From positions 186,001-250,000 of the forward strand of contig JANQGX010000088.1 in the NCBI GenBank assembly GCA_028282885.1: 64,000 nucleotides of DNA, in the 5' to 3' direction. The DNA is from SAR324 cluster bacterium. GTDB lineage: Bacteria > SAR324 > XYD2-FULL-50-16. This document shows, piece after piece, positions 10,002-18,553 of the stretch. How positions within the stretch are numbered: the stretch's first letter is position 1; every line of letters begins with the position of its first letter. The notes beneath the pieces are model-generated. The model saw nothing but the letters and a program-made list of their open reading frames with translations. It had not been told where the DNA came from and made no database searches. A program made the translations under genes and the position numbers.

Positions 10002-10165
10002 ATATTCCGGTATCACCTATTATAGTTGCCAGTATGATCCTGGTTAACACCCATATCAGGTGGCAATGGAATCTACCGTTGTTCACTGCGGCTTTCGCAG
10101 GGCTTTTGATCTTATGTATTTTACTATTAATATCGTTGAAGTACGTGGGTGGACCGAAATTCTAA
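9998..10165 (+). CDS. Small single-span membrane protein, 55 aa
   Basis: A 55-codon ORF overlapping the previous one by four bases (ATGA). It has a weakly hydrophobic N-terminal stretch and one strong membrane segment near residues 27-48 (FTAAFAGLLILCILLLISL), ending in a short basic tail. No family is recognised. The pair resembles a coupled two-gene unit of small membrane proteins upstream of the TPP enzyme, but a decayed transporter cannot be excluded. Confidence 0.4.
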   Translation: MNIPVSPIIVASMILVNTHIRWQWNLPLFTAAFAGLLILCILLLISLKYVGGPKF

Positions 10166-10330
10166 GAAACTTCGGGATTTAAACTATTATCTTATCATCA
10201 GGTGTGACCGGAAGCCCGGAAACATGTAATGGAAAGCGAGGTTCCGGCTCGTTGGTCGCGCAGTACTTATCAGAATCAATCGGTTTATTGGTAACGGAAA
10301 AAAACGCAAAGTAAGAATGAGGAGCAAGCA

Positions 10331-12043
10331 ATGAGTGAAATAAACGGAGGTAAACTGACTGTTGACGCCCTGATCGAAAAAGGCGTTGAAATGATCTTCA
10401 GCCTGTCCGGGGGGCACATTTTCCCGCTGTACGATTATGCGGAAAACTCATCCATTGAGATGTTTGTCACCCGACATGAACAGAATGCGGTCTTTATGGC
10501 TGAAGCCTGGGCTCGCATGACCGGTAAGACCGGCACTGCGCTGGTTACTGCAGGCCCGGGATTTGGCAACGCCCTGACAGCCATCGCCAATGCCTATATG
10601 GCTAACACCCCACTGGTTCTGATATCCGGGGTTGTGGGACTGGCTGCCTCCGAAACACTGGACCTGCAGGATATGAGGCAACTGCCTGTAATAGAACCAA
10701 TTGTCAAAAAAGCACTCTGTTGTCAAAAAACGGAACGGATTCCCGAGTTCATCGATATGGCATATCGTAACGCGGAGGCCGGATGTCCGGGACCGGTTTA
10801 CCTGGAAATCCCTATCGACGTCTGGAACGGTTCAGTAACGGCGGATATGGTCAAAAAACCTGTTACTCATGTCGAGTCACGTCCTGTGGATCGATCGGGA
10901 GCAAAATCACTGATGGAGCTGATCGAAGCATCGGAAAGACCGATTATTCTTGCCGGCAGCGGAGCCCGTTATGCAGATGCCGGGGAGGAACTAACCGAAT
11001 TCGTGGAAAAAACCGGGATACCGATTTTCACCGCCCAGGTAGGTCGGGGTGTGGTTTCCGACACTCATCCCCTCTGCTTTGAATCATCAACAGTGATCAG
11101 GCCCGGAGCGGCCTTTGATGCGGTGGCAACCACCGACCTGATAATTCTTTTGGGTAACAGAATCAGCTTCATGTACGCCAAGGGCGATGTCTTTAATCCG
11201 GAAGCCAAAAAAGTGCAGGTTGACATCAACCAGGCGGAAATCGGACGTAATTGCTCGGTGGATCTGGGCATTGTCAGCGATGTAAAAGAATTTACAGCAG
11301 AGTTGAATCGGCTTGTTGAAGAAGCTGGCAGCGGTGAATCCCTGGAACAGAAATTCTCTTCCTGGGTGGAAACGTTAAGAGAGAAAGACAAGGAGCAAAA
11401 AGGCATTGCAGCCTTCAATTGGCAAAGCGACAACTCTCCCATACATCATATGCGCATTTGTGCCGAAGTGAACGGTTATCTGGACCGGGAAGATGATATT
11501 GTCGTTAGTGATGGCGGGGATACACAGGTCTGGATGTCCATGACCCGAACCATCAGAAGCCCGGGACACTATTTGGAATCCGGTCTCTTCGGATGTCTCG
11601 GTGTGGGACTGGCATACGCCAACGCCGCCAAACTGAAGTTTCCGGAGAAGAGAGTCTGCCTGGTCACCGGTGACGGTTCGATCGGATTGAACTTCATGGA
11701 ATTCGAAACCTCAATCCGAAAAAATCTGCCTATTGTCGTTGTGATCTGTAACGACAAGCAGTGGGGCATGATCCGCCACGCCCAGGAGGTTAAGCTGGGA
11801 AGAATAATCCGGGAAGGTTCGGAAATAGGAATGGTGGATTACCATCTGGCTGTGGAAGCCCTGGGTGGTAAAGGATGGCTGGTGGAAGATCCTTCCGGCA
11901 TCAAACCGGCCCTGGAGGAAGCATTCGCCTGCGGAAAACCTGCCTGCATCAACATTGTAACAGATCCGGAACCTATCAGCCCCGGCAGCATTGCCCTGGC
12001 CTCAATGGGCGGGGTTGATGTCTCGAAGTTCTTTGGACAATAA
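10331..12043 (+). CDS. Thiamine-pyrophosphate enzyme, acetolactate-synthase-like
   Basis: 570 aa with the three-domain plan of the acetolactate synthase / oxalyl-CoA decarboxylase superfamily: N-terminal PYR domain with the catalytic Glu50 in TRHEQNAVFMAEAW, a central Rossmann-like domain, and a C-terminal PP domain with the GDG...N thiamine-diphosphate/Mg motif (GDGSIGLNFMEFE, then CNDKQWGM). GAGGAG precedes the ATG. No ilvN regulatory subunit, ilvC or ilvD is adjacent, so a biosynthetic ILV role is not supported. Candidates include oxalyl-CoA decarboxylase-like, benzaldehyde-lyase-like or other carboligase functions. It stands alone and ends at a strong hairpin. Confidence 0.85.
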   Translation: MSEINGGKLTVDALIEKGVEMIFSLSGGHIFPLYDYAENSSIEMFVTRHEQNAVFMAEAWARMTGKTGTALVTAGPGFGNALTAIANAYMANTPLVLISGVVGLAASETLDLQDMRQLPVIEPIVKKALCCQKTERIPEFIDMAYRNAEAGCPGPVYLEIPIDVWNGSVTADMVKKPVTHVESRPVDRSGAKSLMELIEASERPIILAGSGARYADAGEELTEFVEKTGIPIFTAQVGRGVVSDTHPLCFESSTVIRPGAAFDAVATTDLIILLGNRISFMYAKGDVFNPEAKKVQVDINQAEIGRNCSVDLGIVSDVKEFTAELNRLVEEAGSGESLEQKFSSWVETLREKDKEQKGIAAFNWQSDNSPIHHMRICAEVNGYLDREDDIVVSDGGDTQVWMSMTRTIRSPGHYLESGLFGCLGVGLAYANAAKLKFPEKRVCLVTGDGSIGLNFMEFETSIRKNLPIVVVICNDKQWGMIRHAQEVKLGRIIREGSEIGMVDYHLAVEALGGKGWLVEDPSGIKPALEEAFACGKPACINIVTDPEPISPGSIALASMGGVDVSKFFGQ

Positions 12044-12079
12044 CCAGCCACTCCCCTGGTGCCCGAACCTAAAGATCAA

Positions 12080-12108
12080 GACCGGTTGTATACCTTTTAC
12101 AACCGGTC
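12080..12108. terminator. Strong bidirectional hairpin between convergent genes
   Basis: A perfect 11-bp stem (arms 12080-12090 and 12098-12108, 7-nt loop) lies between the plus-strand TPP enzyme stop and the end of the long minus-strand operon. T-rich but discontinuous flanks occur on both sides. Its position supports a shared terminator. Confidence 0.65.
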
Positions 12109-12216
12109 ATTAACTAAGGAGGCTCCGGGCGTCCCCAGCTCTTTCTTTTCCCGATCCATGTTCAAAATACCGGAAACGGTGAATTATCCGACATCGGAGA
12201 TCATCCGGTCCAAACT

Positions 12217-14805
12217 TTATCCCTGCTCAACGGATGCTGTTCTTAAAAACCTGAGCTTGTTTAAGGCGATATCGGCCACAAACAGGATTATGGTAAATAC
12301 AATAAACAGGGGCCAGAGAGGCTTTTTCGTGCCTGCTCCCGATCCGTCTGAACGATAGAGGTTGATCTCCCTGTCGGAGAGGGATAATACCTGGCCACCG
12401 GTTATCTCGGATATCCTGCGCAACAGATCCCTGTTCACGGTTCGAACCGCCAGTTCCTGGGAGTAGGGGAGTGCTACTCCAAGTGATTCGGCGCCGAACT
12501 GCCTGGTATCGTTTTCATTAAAAACATTCAGGTAGTAATCACCGACATCATCCAGACTGAAATGCAGATTATACCTTCCGGGAAGGGTCTGTTCCAAAGA
12601 GTACAGATGACTCGAATCGCGGGGGGATAAAAGGTTTAAACCCAGGTTAAGGTGGTTGATGAACTGATTATTGCGGTCAATCGCATCAAGCGTCAGCTCA
12701 ACCTTTGATTTTTTTCTGGTTAGGGTGAAATGGAACTCTTCGGGATTTTGGCTTCTTTGCACCCATTTTATCAAACGTGAAACAAAAATCCCGTAATCAT
12801 TCCAATCGAGCCACTTTGTATTCCACCGTGTCGACAAGTCGGACGTGAAAGCGACGGCTCGTCCCAATCCGTATTGCCAGCCGGAAAGAAGCGGATCATC
12901 CCCGACAGTCAGAATCACGTCCGCCCCCGGCTTGGGATAAGTTAGATTATATCCGTTGACAAGCGGAAAAGCTGCCAGTTCACCGTAATCCAGGAGTTCA
13001 TGTCTCGCTACTTGTTGCGGTTGCGAAGGTGCTTCCAGAATCGAGCTTTTACTGACCACCTTGGTTTCATTCATGAAGATGCGGGGAATCCGGGTTGCTT
13101 TTTCTGTGTAATAACTTCTTCCGCCACCCGAGTCTGCGATGGCTTTCAGGAGATCAAAATTTGAGTTTTTCCCCACTGCAACAGTGGAAATGGTAATCGG
13201 TTCATCCTTTAAAGTACTGATCAACCTGATTAGCCCATCATTTTCGGTAATGCCATCGGTGAGAATAATGATATGTTTTTTGACTGCCTTGATCTCCTTT
13301 AGGGATTTGATAGCCTCTTTCAAAACAGGAATCAGGTTGGTTCCTCCCCCCTCTTTTAGAGCAGTAAGCCGGTCTGCTATGTCTTTTTTCATCGAAGCGC
13401 GGGTAAGGGGAACCACCCATCTGAAGGAGGAATCGAAGCCCAGCACACCCACCCTGTCGACAGGATTAAGCAGTTCAACAGCAGAATAGGCTGCTGTCTT
13501 CGCAGCCTCCAGTTTGGAGACCCGGTCAATTCTCTCTCCCATACTGGAAGACTTATCCAGGAGCAGAATAAGGCATAAACCGGGAAACTCCATTGTGGTA
13601 CGGGGTTCCATAAAAAGAGGCATGGCCTTTTCCACCGGGGTACCGGCATACCCGCCGTTTCCATAGCTGTGGTAACCCCCCAGCATAACCAACCCCCCGC
13701 CGGTATCCCTCACAAAAAGCTCCAGATTTGCCAGGGTTTCAATTGTCAGACTATCTGCCGAGGTATTGTCAAGAACAATAGCACTGTAATTAATAAGCGC
13801 TGACAGTGAAGAGGGTATTGTCCTTCCACTGCTCATTTTCAAGTCGAATCCCTGGTTTTCCAGAGCTTTTGCCATGGGAACCTCGCGCCGGCCCTCTTCC
13901 TTGACAAAGAGAATTTGGGGTTTGACAGTTCCCTGAACAAAGGCGACTCCCCGGTTATTTCTAATTTCGTTATCAGCCGGCGAGGCGATTTCAGCTCGAA
14001 AGGTATGGAGACCCGGATTCACGAGCCGGGTAACAAATTCATGAGCGGAAGTTCCCTGGTTGAGCTTCAACATCCGGTCAACAACCTGTTCATCACCCCG
14101 GAAAAGCTTCAGTCGTGCTTCACCGGCTTGTCCAACAGACACGATCATCCGTATGGTGAAGGGTTGATCCAGTTGCACCCGCGTGGGGGATTCCAGTTTC
14201 TCCAGCACGATATCTCCGGCACTCCCCGATACTTCCAGGGCAATCGTATCAACCCTGATCCCCATTGATGAAGCCAGGTAAGCCATATCAAGGGCATTGC
14301 CCCGGTTTTCATTTCCATCGCTCAAAAGAACCACCCTGTTACTCCCATCGGCGGGAAACCGACCAATAGCCATCTGCAGGGCATTGTAGATACTGGTTTC
14401 ACTGCTATCCAGGTAAGAACGAAAACGACCGATACGAAACTCTGACTGCAAATCCTGCTCAAAAGAAGCCTGTTCCGCAAACAGTATCAAACCGGTGGCA
14501 TCTTCCTGTTTTGCTTTATCAGAACTCCTCTTTATAAAGTCCAGTGCTCCTTGGGCAGATTGTTCCGCTATGCTGGATGATTGATCCAGGCAATAGAGCA
14601 GATTTACCCGATTCGTAGGTAACAATGCGACAGGTTGTGCCAGGGTTATCCCCAACAACAACAGAATCAGGCTTTTGAAGAGGATAAACGGGCGTCTGTA
14701 AACAGGTTTCTCTGCAGACAGTCCTTTCCTTCTTAACCTGATCCAGTAAAGAGGGATCAGTATCCAGAATAACAGGTAAAGAGGCTGGTCAAAGGAGATA
14801 CTCAT
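12217..14805 (-). CDS. Membrane protein with two von Willebrand A domains
   Basis: 862 aa. Two N-terminal membrane segments (about 8-22 and 40-60) precede a first VWA domain with a MIDAS DQSSS (Asp74, Ser76, Ser78). A beta-rich region and a segment like class I glutamine-amidotransferase folds (LGGYHSYGNGGYAG) follow, then a second VWA with DKSSSM near residue 420, another beta-rich part and a final membrane segment near 835-855. Most of the protein is probably periplasmic or anchored at the membrane. MIDAS motifs bind divalent metal and mediate protein contacts. Its start overlaps the preceding gene by four bases. It is the last gene of the MoxR-DUF58-VWA operon, where such proteins act in assembly or stress responses; the exact client is unknown. 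Confidence 0.85.
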   Translation of the reverse strand: MSISFDQPLYLLFWILIPLYWIRLRRKGLSAEKPVYRRPFILFKSLILLLLGITLAQPVALLPTNRVNLLYCLDQSSSIAEQSAQGALDFIKRSSDKAKQEDATGLILFAEQASFEQDLQSEFRIGRFRSYLDSSETSIYNALQMAIGRFPADGSNRVVLLSDGNENRGNALDMAYLASSMGIRVDTIALEVSGSAGDIVLEKLESPTRVQLDQPFTIRMIVSVGQAGEARLKLFRGDEQVVDRMLKLNQGTSAHEFVTRLVNPGLHTFRAEIASPADNEIRNNRGVAFVQGTVKPQILFVKEEGRREVPMAKALENQGFDLKMSSGRTIPSSLSALINYSAIVLDNTSADSLTIETLANLELFVRDTGGGLVMLGGYHSYGNGGYAGTPVEKAMPLFMEPRTTMEFPGLCLILLLDKSSSMGERIDRVSKLEAAKTAAYSAVELLNPVDRVGVLGFDSSFRWVVPLTRASMKKDIADRLTALKEGGGTNLIPVLKEAIKSLKEIKAVKKHIIILTDGITENDGLIRLISTLKDEPITISTVAVGKNSNFDLLKAIADSGGGRSYYTEKATRIPRIFMNETKVVSKSSILEAPSQPQQVARHELLDYGELAAFPLVNGYNLTYPKPGADVILTVGDDPLLSGWQYGLGRAVAFTSDLSTRWNTKWLDWNDYGIFVSRLIKWVQRSQNPEEFHFTLTRKKSKVELTLDAIDRNNQFINHLNLGLNLLSPRDSSHLYSLEQTLPGRYNLHFSLDDVGDYYLNVFNENDTRQFGAESLGVALPYSQELAVRTVNRDLLRRISEITGGQVLSLSDREINLYRSDGSGAGTKKPLWPLFIVFTIILFVADIALNKLRFLRTASVEQG

Positions 14806-16640
14806 GGGTTAATCCAGAAAAACCACTCAATGATCACCAGAACGGCCGCCAGCAGAAAAAGGATCAACCAGGGTGAAAAACCTGATCGGGCGGACATGGG
14901 TAAAGGTGCAGACCGGGTCTGCGTTTCTTTCAAGTCGATCGGTATGATATCCGATTCGGATTTATTAAAAAGATTGACAGCAAATGAGAATCGATAATCC
15001 GCTTCCCTCACCCTGTAGATGCCCGATTCGTAGGTATCGGAGAAAAGGAGAGGATTGTGATCAACGGCAAGATTCTCCAGAATCCTGGAAGGGGTGCGCA
15101 AATCGATCTCTTTCGCTGTCGCCCGCAAGTAGAGCGGGACAGGGTCTCCGGTTTTCAAAAGGGCCAGCTCTTTTCGGAACACACCCGGATTTGTCCAAAG
15201 CAGAATATTATCAACCAACATCGGGAATGCCACCTTGAGCGGTAAATTCGTCTGTTCAAGGTCGAAACCCAAGTACAGGATTCTTAATCTCTCATTTTCA
15301 TAGCTGTAACAGAGTCCCGACTGATCACCCGATATTAGTTCCACCGGGCCCTGTCCCGCCTTCACAAGGGCAGCCTGTTCGATAATCAAACCTGCGAAAT
15401 TGATATCCCTTAGAAGTGGATGATTCTTATGCCAATCCACCACCACCGGAGAGGAGATGTTCCCGGTTTTGGTCAAAGGCAGGGTCGGTGAGAGACTGTT
15501 GATCAATACCAGGTTGCCCTGCTCCACCACGGGCACTTCCATATTATTCACAATCACCAGATCGTGTTGCCGAACCTGGTCACTGAAGGAGCCGGCCAGG
15601 ATATCAGCACTCCTGTTTAGTTCTATTCCGGGATAAGCCCGCAACGCTTTTTCCAGAAAGGCGGACTCTTTTGAGAACAGATGAATGTAAATCTTTTGCG
15701 GACGATTAAAAACGGCATAGGCAGAGTTGTCCAGAACGAAGTCATCATCCAGATCCAGTTTTAAAATCGCTTTTCCGGATTGAGGCCCCTCATAAGGAAC
15801 GATGTAACGTTTTGTCTGCCTGGCGGTCAGCCCCAAGGTACGCCGGTCAAGGGGAAACTCATCGAGGGTTAGAAGTAACGGGCATAATACGGGATAATCG
15901 TTAAAGTTGCTCACTTCAACCAGGAACTCCAGTCGACCCGGATTATCGGGTAGTTGCCGATAAGTAAAATTGGTAATGCCGGTATTTCGGCTACCGCCTT
16001 TGATCAGTACCGGATCGATCCGACTGTCAATCGAGAGAATTTCCGGGAGATCCATACCGGCGCCATCGGTCAGTAATACAATGCGATCATTGGTATCAGG
16101 TCTCATGAATGAAAGGGCAAGGTAGATGGATTTCTTTATCTGCCCTGCCACATCCAGGGCTTTCAGTTCCGATACTGCATCTCTCAAGGCGTCCGTATCC
16201 CGGCTGAACCTGGCGATAATCATCGGTTTGATCCCGGCTCCGATTATCATCAATTCGCCCTTTCCGGAAAATGATCGAATCAGTTGGTCAGCTTTCTCCC
16301 GGGCAATCGCGATTCTTGAACCTTCACCGGTTTCGGCCTGCATGGAGGCGCTGGTGTCAACAATCAGTATCATATTGGCTGCTGACGAGGTCTCACCAGG
16401 CAGGATGGGATTAGCCAATGCGATTGCTGCCAGTGTAATAACAAGCAATTGCATCAAAAGAGGGATATTTCTGCGAAGCCTTTTCAGACGCAAACCGGCA
16501 CTCTGCTCCCGATGAGCCTTCTGCCAGAGATAGACTGTGGTGGAGAAAATCGGTCTCGCCTTTGGCTTCAGGCTGTGTAAAAGGATAACAACCGGAATCA
16601 GCCCCAATAACAGAAAACCGGCCGGAAAAGTAAAAATCAT
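14802..16640 (-). CDS. BatA-like membrane protein with VWA domain
   Basis: 612 aa. It begins with the aerotolerance BatA-type N-terminal region: a membrane segment (5-22), the H-x-L-K-P-K-x-R-P-I-F-S-T motif and a second segment (58-78). A VWA domain follows with MIDAS DTSAS (Asp95, Ser97, Ser99), a long beta-rich region, and a C-terminal membrane anchor at about 590-608. It is separated by one base from DUF58 upstream and overlaps the next VWA gene. Bat/MoxR systems are linked to stress tolerance and metalloprotein maturation in other bacteria; the role here is inferred from context. Confidence 0.88.
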   Translation of the reverse strand: MIFTFPAGFLLLGLIPVVILLHSLKPKARPIFSTTVYLWQKAHREQSAGLRLKRLRRNIPLLMQLLVITLAAIALANPILPGETSSAANMILIVDTSASMQAETGEGSRIAIAREKADQLIRSFSGKGELMIIGAGIKPMIIARFSRDTDALRDAVSELKALDVAGQIKKSIYLALSFMRPDTNDRIVLLTDGAGMDLPEILSIDSRIDPVLIKGGSRNTGITNFTYRQLPDNPGRLEFLVEVSNFNDYPVLCPLLLTLDEFPLDRRTLGLTARQTKRYIVPYEGPQSGKAILKLDLDDDFVLDNSAYAVFNRPQKIYIHLFSKESAFLEKALRAYPGIELNRSADILAGSFSDQVRQHDLVIVNNMEVPVVEQGNLVLINSLSPTLPLTKTGNISSPVVVDWHKNHPLLRDINFAGLIIEQAALVKAGQGPVELISGDQSGLCYSYENERLRILYLGFDLEQTNLPLKVAFPMLVDNILLWTNPGVFRKELALLKTGDPVPLYLRATAKEIDLRTPSRILENLAVDHNPLLFSDTYESGIYRVREADYRFSFAVNLFNKSESDIIPIDLKETQTRSAPLPMSARSGFSPWLILFLLAAVLVIIEWFFWINP

Positions 16641-16641
16641 C

Positions 16642-17538
16642 TCAAGCCCTGATGCTTCCTTTTGTAAATAATGAGATCAACACCTCTTCTACTGGCGTAT
16701 CCGTATTGACCATGAAATAATCAAAACCCCTTTCCAGGCAAAATGATCGAAGGGTTGTTATAAAACGATTAAAAGAGGCAGTATAGGCATCTCGCAGCCT
16801 TTGATCGATGAAAAAACTGCGCGCTTTCCCGGTTTCCACATCACCCATTCTGACATATCCGTCCGTTTTCGGGCTGACCTCCTCACGATCCAGAACCTGA
16901 ATCAGAACAACCTCGTGTTTACCGTAGCTGCATGCTTTCAAGCCCTGTTTGAAACCGGATGGATCCAGAAAATCACTGATTGCTATCACCAGACTCGGTC
17001 GATTCACCCTTGTCAAAAAATCCAGCAGCACCGTATTAATATCTGTCTCCCCATCCGGTTTGACCTCGTTGAGCAGGTTAACCAGGGACAGGTATACCCG
17101 GCGTCCCTTTTCGGGCAATCTGAACTCCCTCAGGCCGTGATCAAAGGTAACCAGACCGACACGATCCTGGTTGGCAAGAGAGATATAACTCGTGGCTGCC
17201 GCAATCTGTCTGGCCAGGAATAATTTTTCGGGATTTCCGAATTCCATGGATTTGCTGGAGTCCAGCAGAATATAAACCGGACGTTCCTTTTCCGCCTGGA
17301 ACAGCTTGATATAGAGACGGTTCATCCTGCCGTAGACGTTCCAGTCAACATACCTGGGATCGTCACCGGGTTGATAATTCCGATACTCCAGAAACTCCAT
17401 ACTCCCCCCGCTCCTCCTGGAGGGCTGCTCACCGGATCGCAGGTTTCGGACCTGTTTTTTTGAGAGGATTCGGACCTGCTCCAGGATTGTCAGCAGACGT
17501 TCATCCAGCAACAAGGGTGAAAGATTCACTTCGTTCAT
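16642..17538 (-). CDS. DUF58 protein with VWA-like fold
   Basis: 298 aa, soluble. The DUF58 signature YQPGDDPRYVDWN is at residues 55-67, followed by a VWA-like core with DSSKS (93-97). DUF58 proteins partner with MoxR AAA+ ATPases and membrane VWA proteins, and the gene lies six bases after moxR and one base before the BatA-like gene, which fits that complex. No membrane segments are visible. Confidence 0.92.
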   Translation of the reverse strand: MNEVNLSPLLLDERLLTILEQVRILSKKQVRNLRSGEQPSRRSGGSMEFLEYRNYQPGDDPRYVDWNVYGRMNRLYIKLFQAEKERPVYILLDSSKSMEFGNPEKLFLARQIAAATSYISLANQDRVGLVTFDHGLREFRLPEKGRRVYLSLVNLLNEVKPDGETDINTVLLDFLTRVNRPSLVIAISDFLDPSGFKQGLKACSYGKHEVVLIQVLDREEVSPKTDGYVRMGDVETGKARSFFIDQRLRDAYTASFNRFITTLRSFCLERGFDYFMVNTDTPVEEVLISLFTKGSIRA

Positions 17539-17544
17539 GGTGAA

Positions 17545-18537
17545 TTAACCGTTCTCCGGTGTGGAACCGATGATGTTTTTGATAATGTCATCGGTGTTTA
17601 TTCCCTCCGCTTCTCCTTTCAGATTAAGAATAATGCGATGCCTCAAAGAGGGAATCGCACACTCCCTGATATCCTCGTATGACACATTAAACCGTCCCTG
17701 AAGCAGGGCCATTGCCCTGGCGGACATAACCAAGGTTTGTAATCCCCGCGGACTGGCTCCATAACGGACATATTCCGCCGTCATGCCCGGGGAGGATGAA
17801 CCCTGCGGATGGGTTCCTTCAACCAGACGAATGGCATATTCTTTCAGGTAAGAGGCCACCGGTACCTGCCTGATCATATTGCGGAAGCCGAGTATGAGAT
17901 CTCCGCTGACAACAGGTTTGAGATTCGAGGGAGCTTCAGTTGATTTATCCAGGATCTCCAGAAGTTGCCGATGGTCCGGGTAACGGATAATCAATTTAAA
18001 AAGAAAACGATCCACCTGGGCTTCAGGCAGGGGATAGGTCCCCTCCATTTCAATGGGATTCTGGGTTGCGAGAACCATAAAAGGTTCCTGCAAAATGTGA
18101 TTTTCCCCGAAAACGGTGACTCTTTTCTCTTGCATGGCCTCAAGCAGGGCAGATTGGGTTTTGGGCGTGGCCCGGTTGATTTCATCAGCCAAAACCACCT
18201 GACCGAAAATCGGGCCCTTGAAAAACTCAAAACGACGTCCACCCGTTTCGTCCTCCCGGACCATATTGGTCCCGATAATATCGGCAGGCATCAAGTCCGG
18301 TGTAAACTGAATGCGGGAATAACGCAAATCAAGTGCCTCACTGAACGATTTAACCAGCAGGGTCTTGCCCAATCCGGGTACGCCTTCAATTAACGCATGC
18401 CCCTCGCACAGCAGGCAACAGAAGAGTTGCCGAACCAACTCCTCCTGGCCTACCACCTTCTTGGAAATCTCGTTGTAAATGGATGCAAAAGATTCCCTGA
18501 TTTCAACTGCCTGTTCCGATTCCATTTCCTTCTTCAT
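17545..18537 (-). CDS. MoxR-family AAA+ ATPase
   Basis: 330 aa from the ATG at 18537, preferred over an upstream TTG because AAGGA lies six bases before it and it clears the previous gene. Visible: Walker A GVPGLGKT (52-59), Walker B VVLADE (114-119), NRATPKTQSALLEAMQE, sensor ATQNPIEMEGTYPLPEAQVDRF, all hallmarks of MoxR. MoxR ATPases act as chaperones that remodel or activate client proteins with VWA partners. The following genes (DUF58 and two VWA proteins) supply those partners. Confidence 0.95.
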   Translation of the reverse strand: MKKEMESEQAVEIRESFASIYNEISKKVVGQEELVRQLFCCLLCEGHALIEGVPGLGKTLLVKSFSEALDLRYSRIQFTPDLMPADIIGTNMVREDETGGRRFEFFKGPIFGQVVLADEINRATPKTQSALLEAMQEKRVTVFGENHILQEPFMVLATQNPIEMEGTYPLPEAQVDRFLFKLIIRYPDHRQLLEILDKSTEAPSNLKPVVSGDLILGFRNMIRQVPVASYLKEYAIRLVEGTHPQGSSSPGMTAEYVRYGASPRGLQTLVMSARAMALLQGRFNVSYEDIRECAIPSLRHRIILNLKGEAEGINTDDIIKNIIGSTPENG

Positions 18538-18553
18538 GTGTTGTCCTTGGTTA

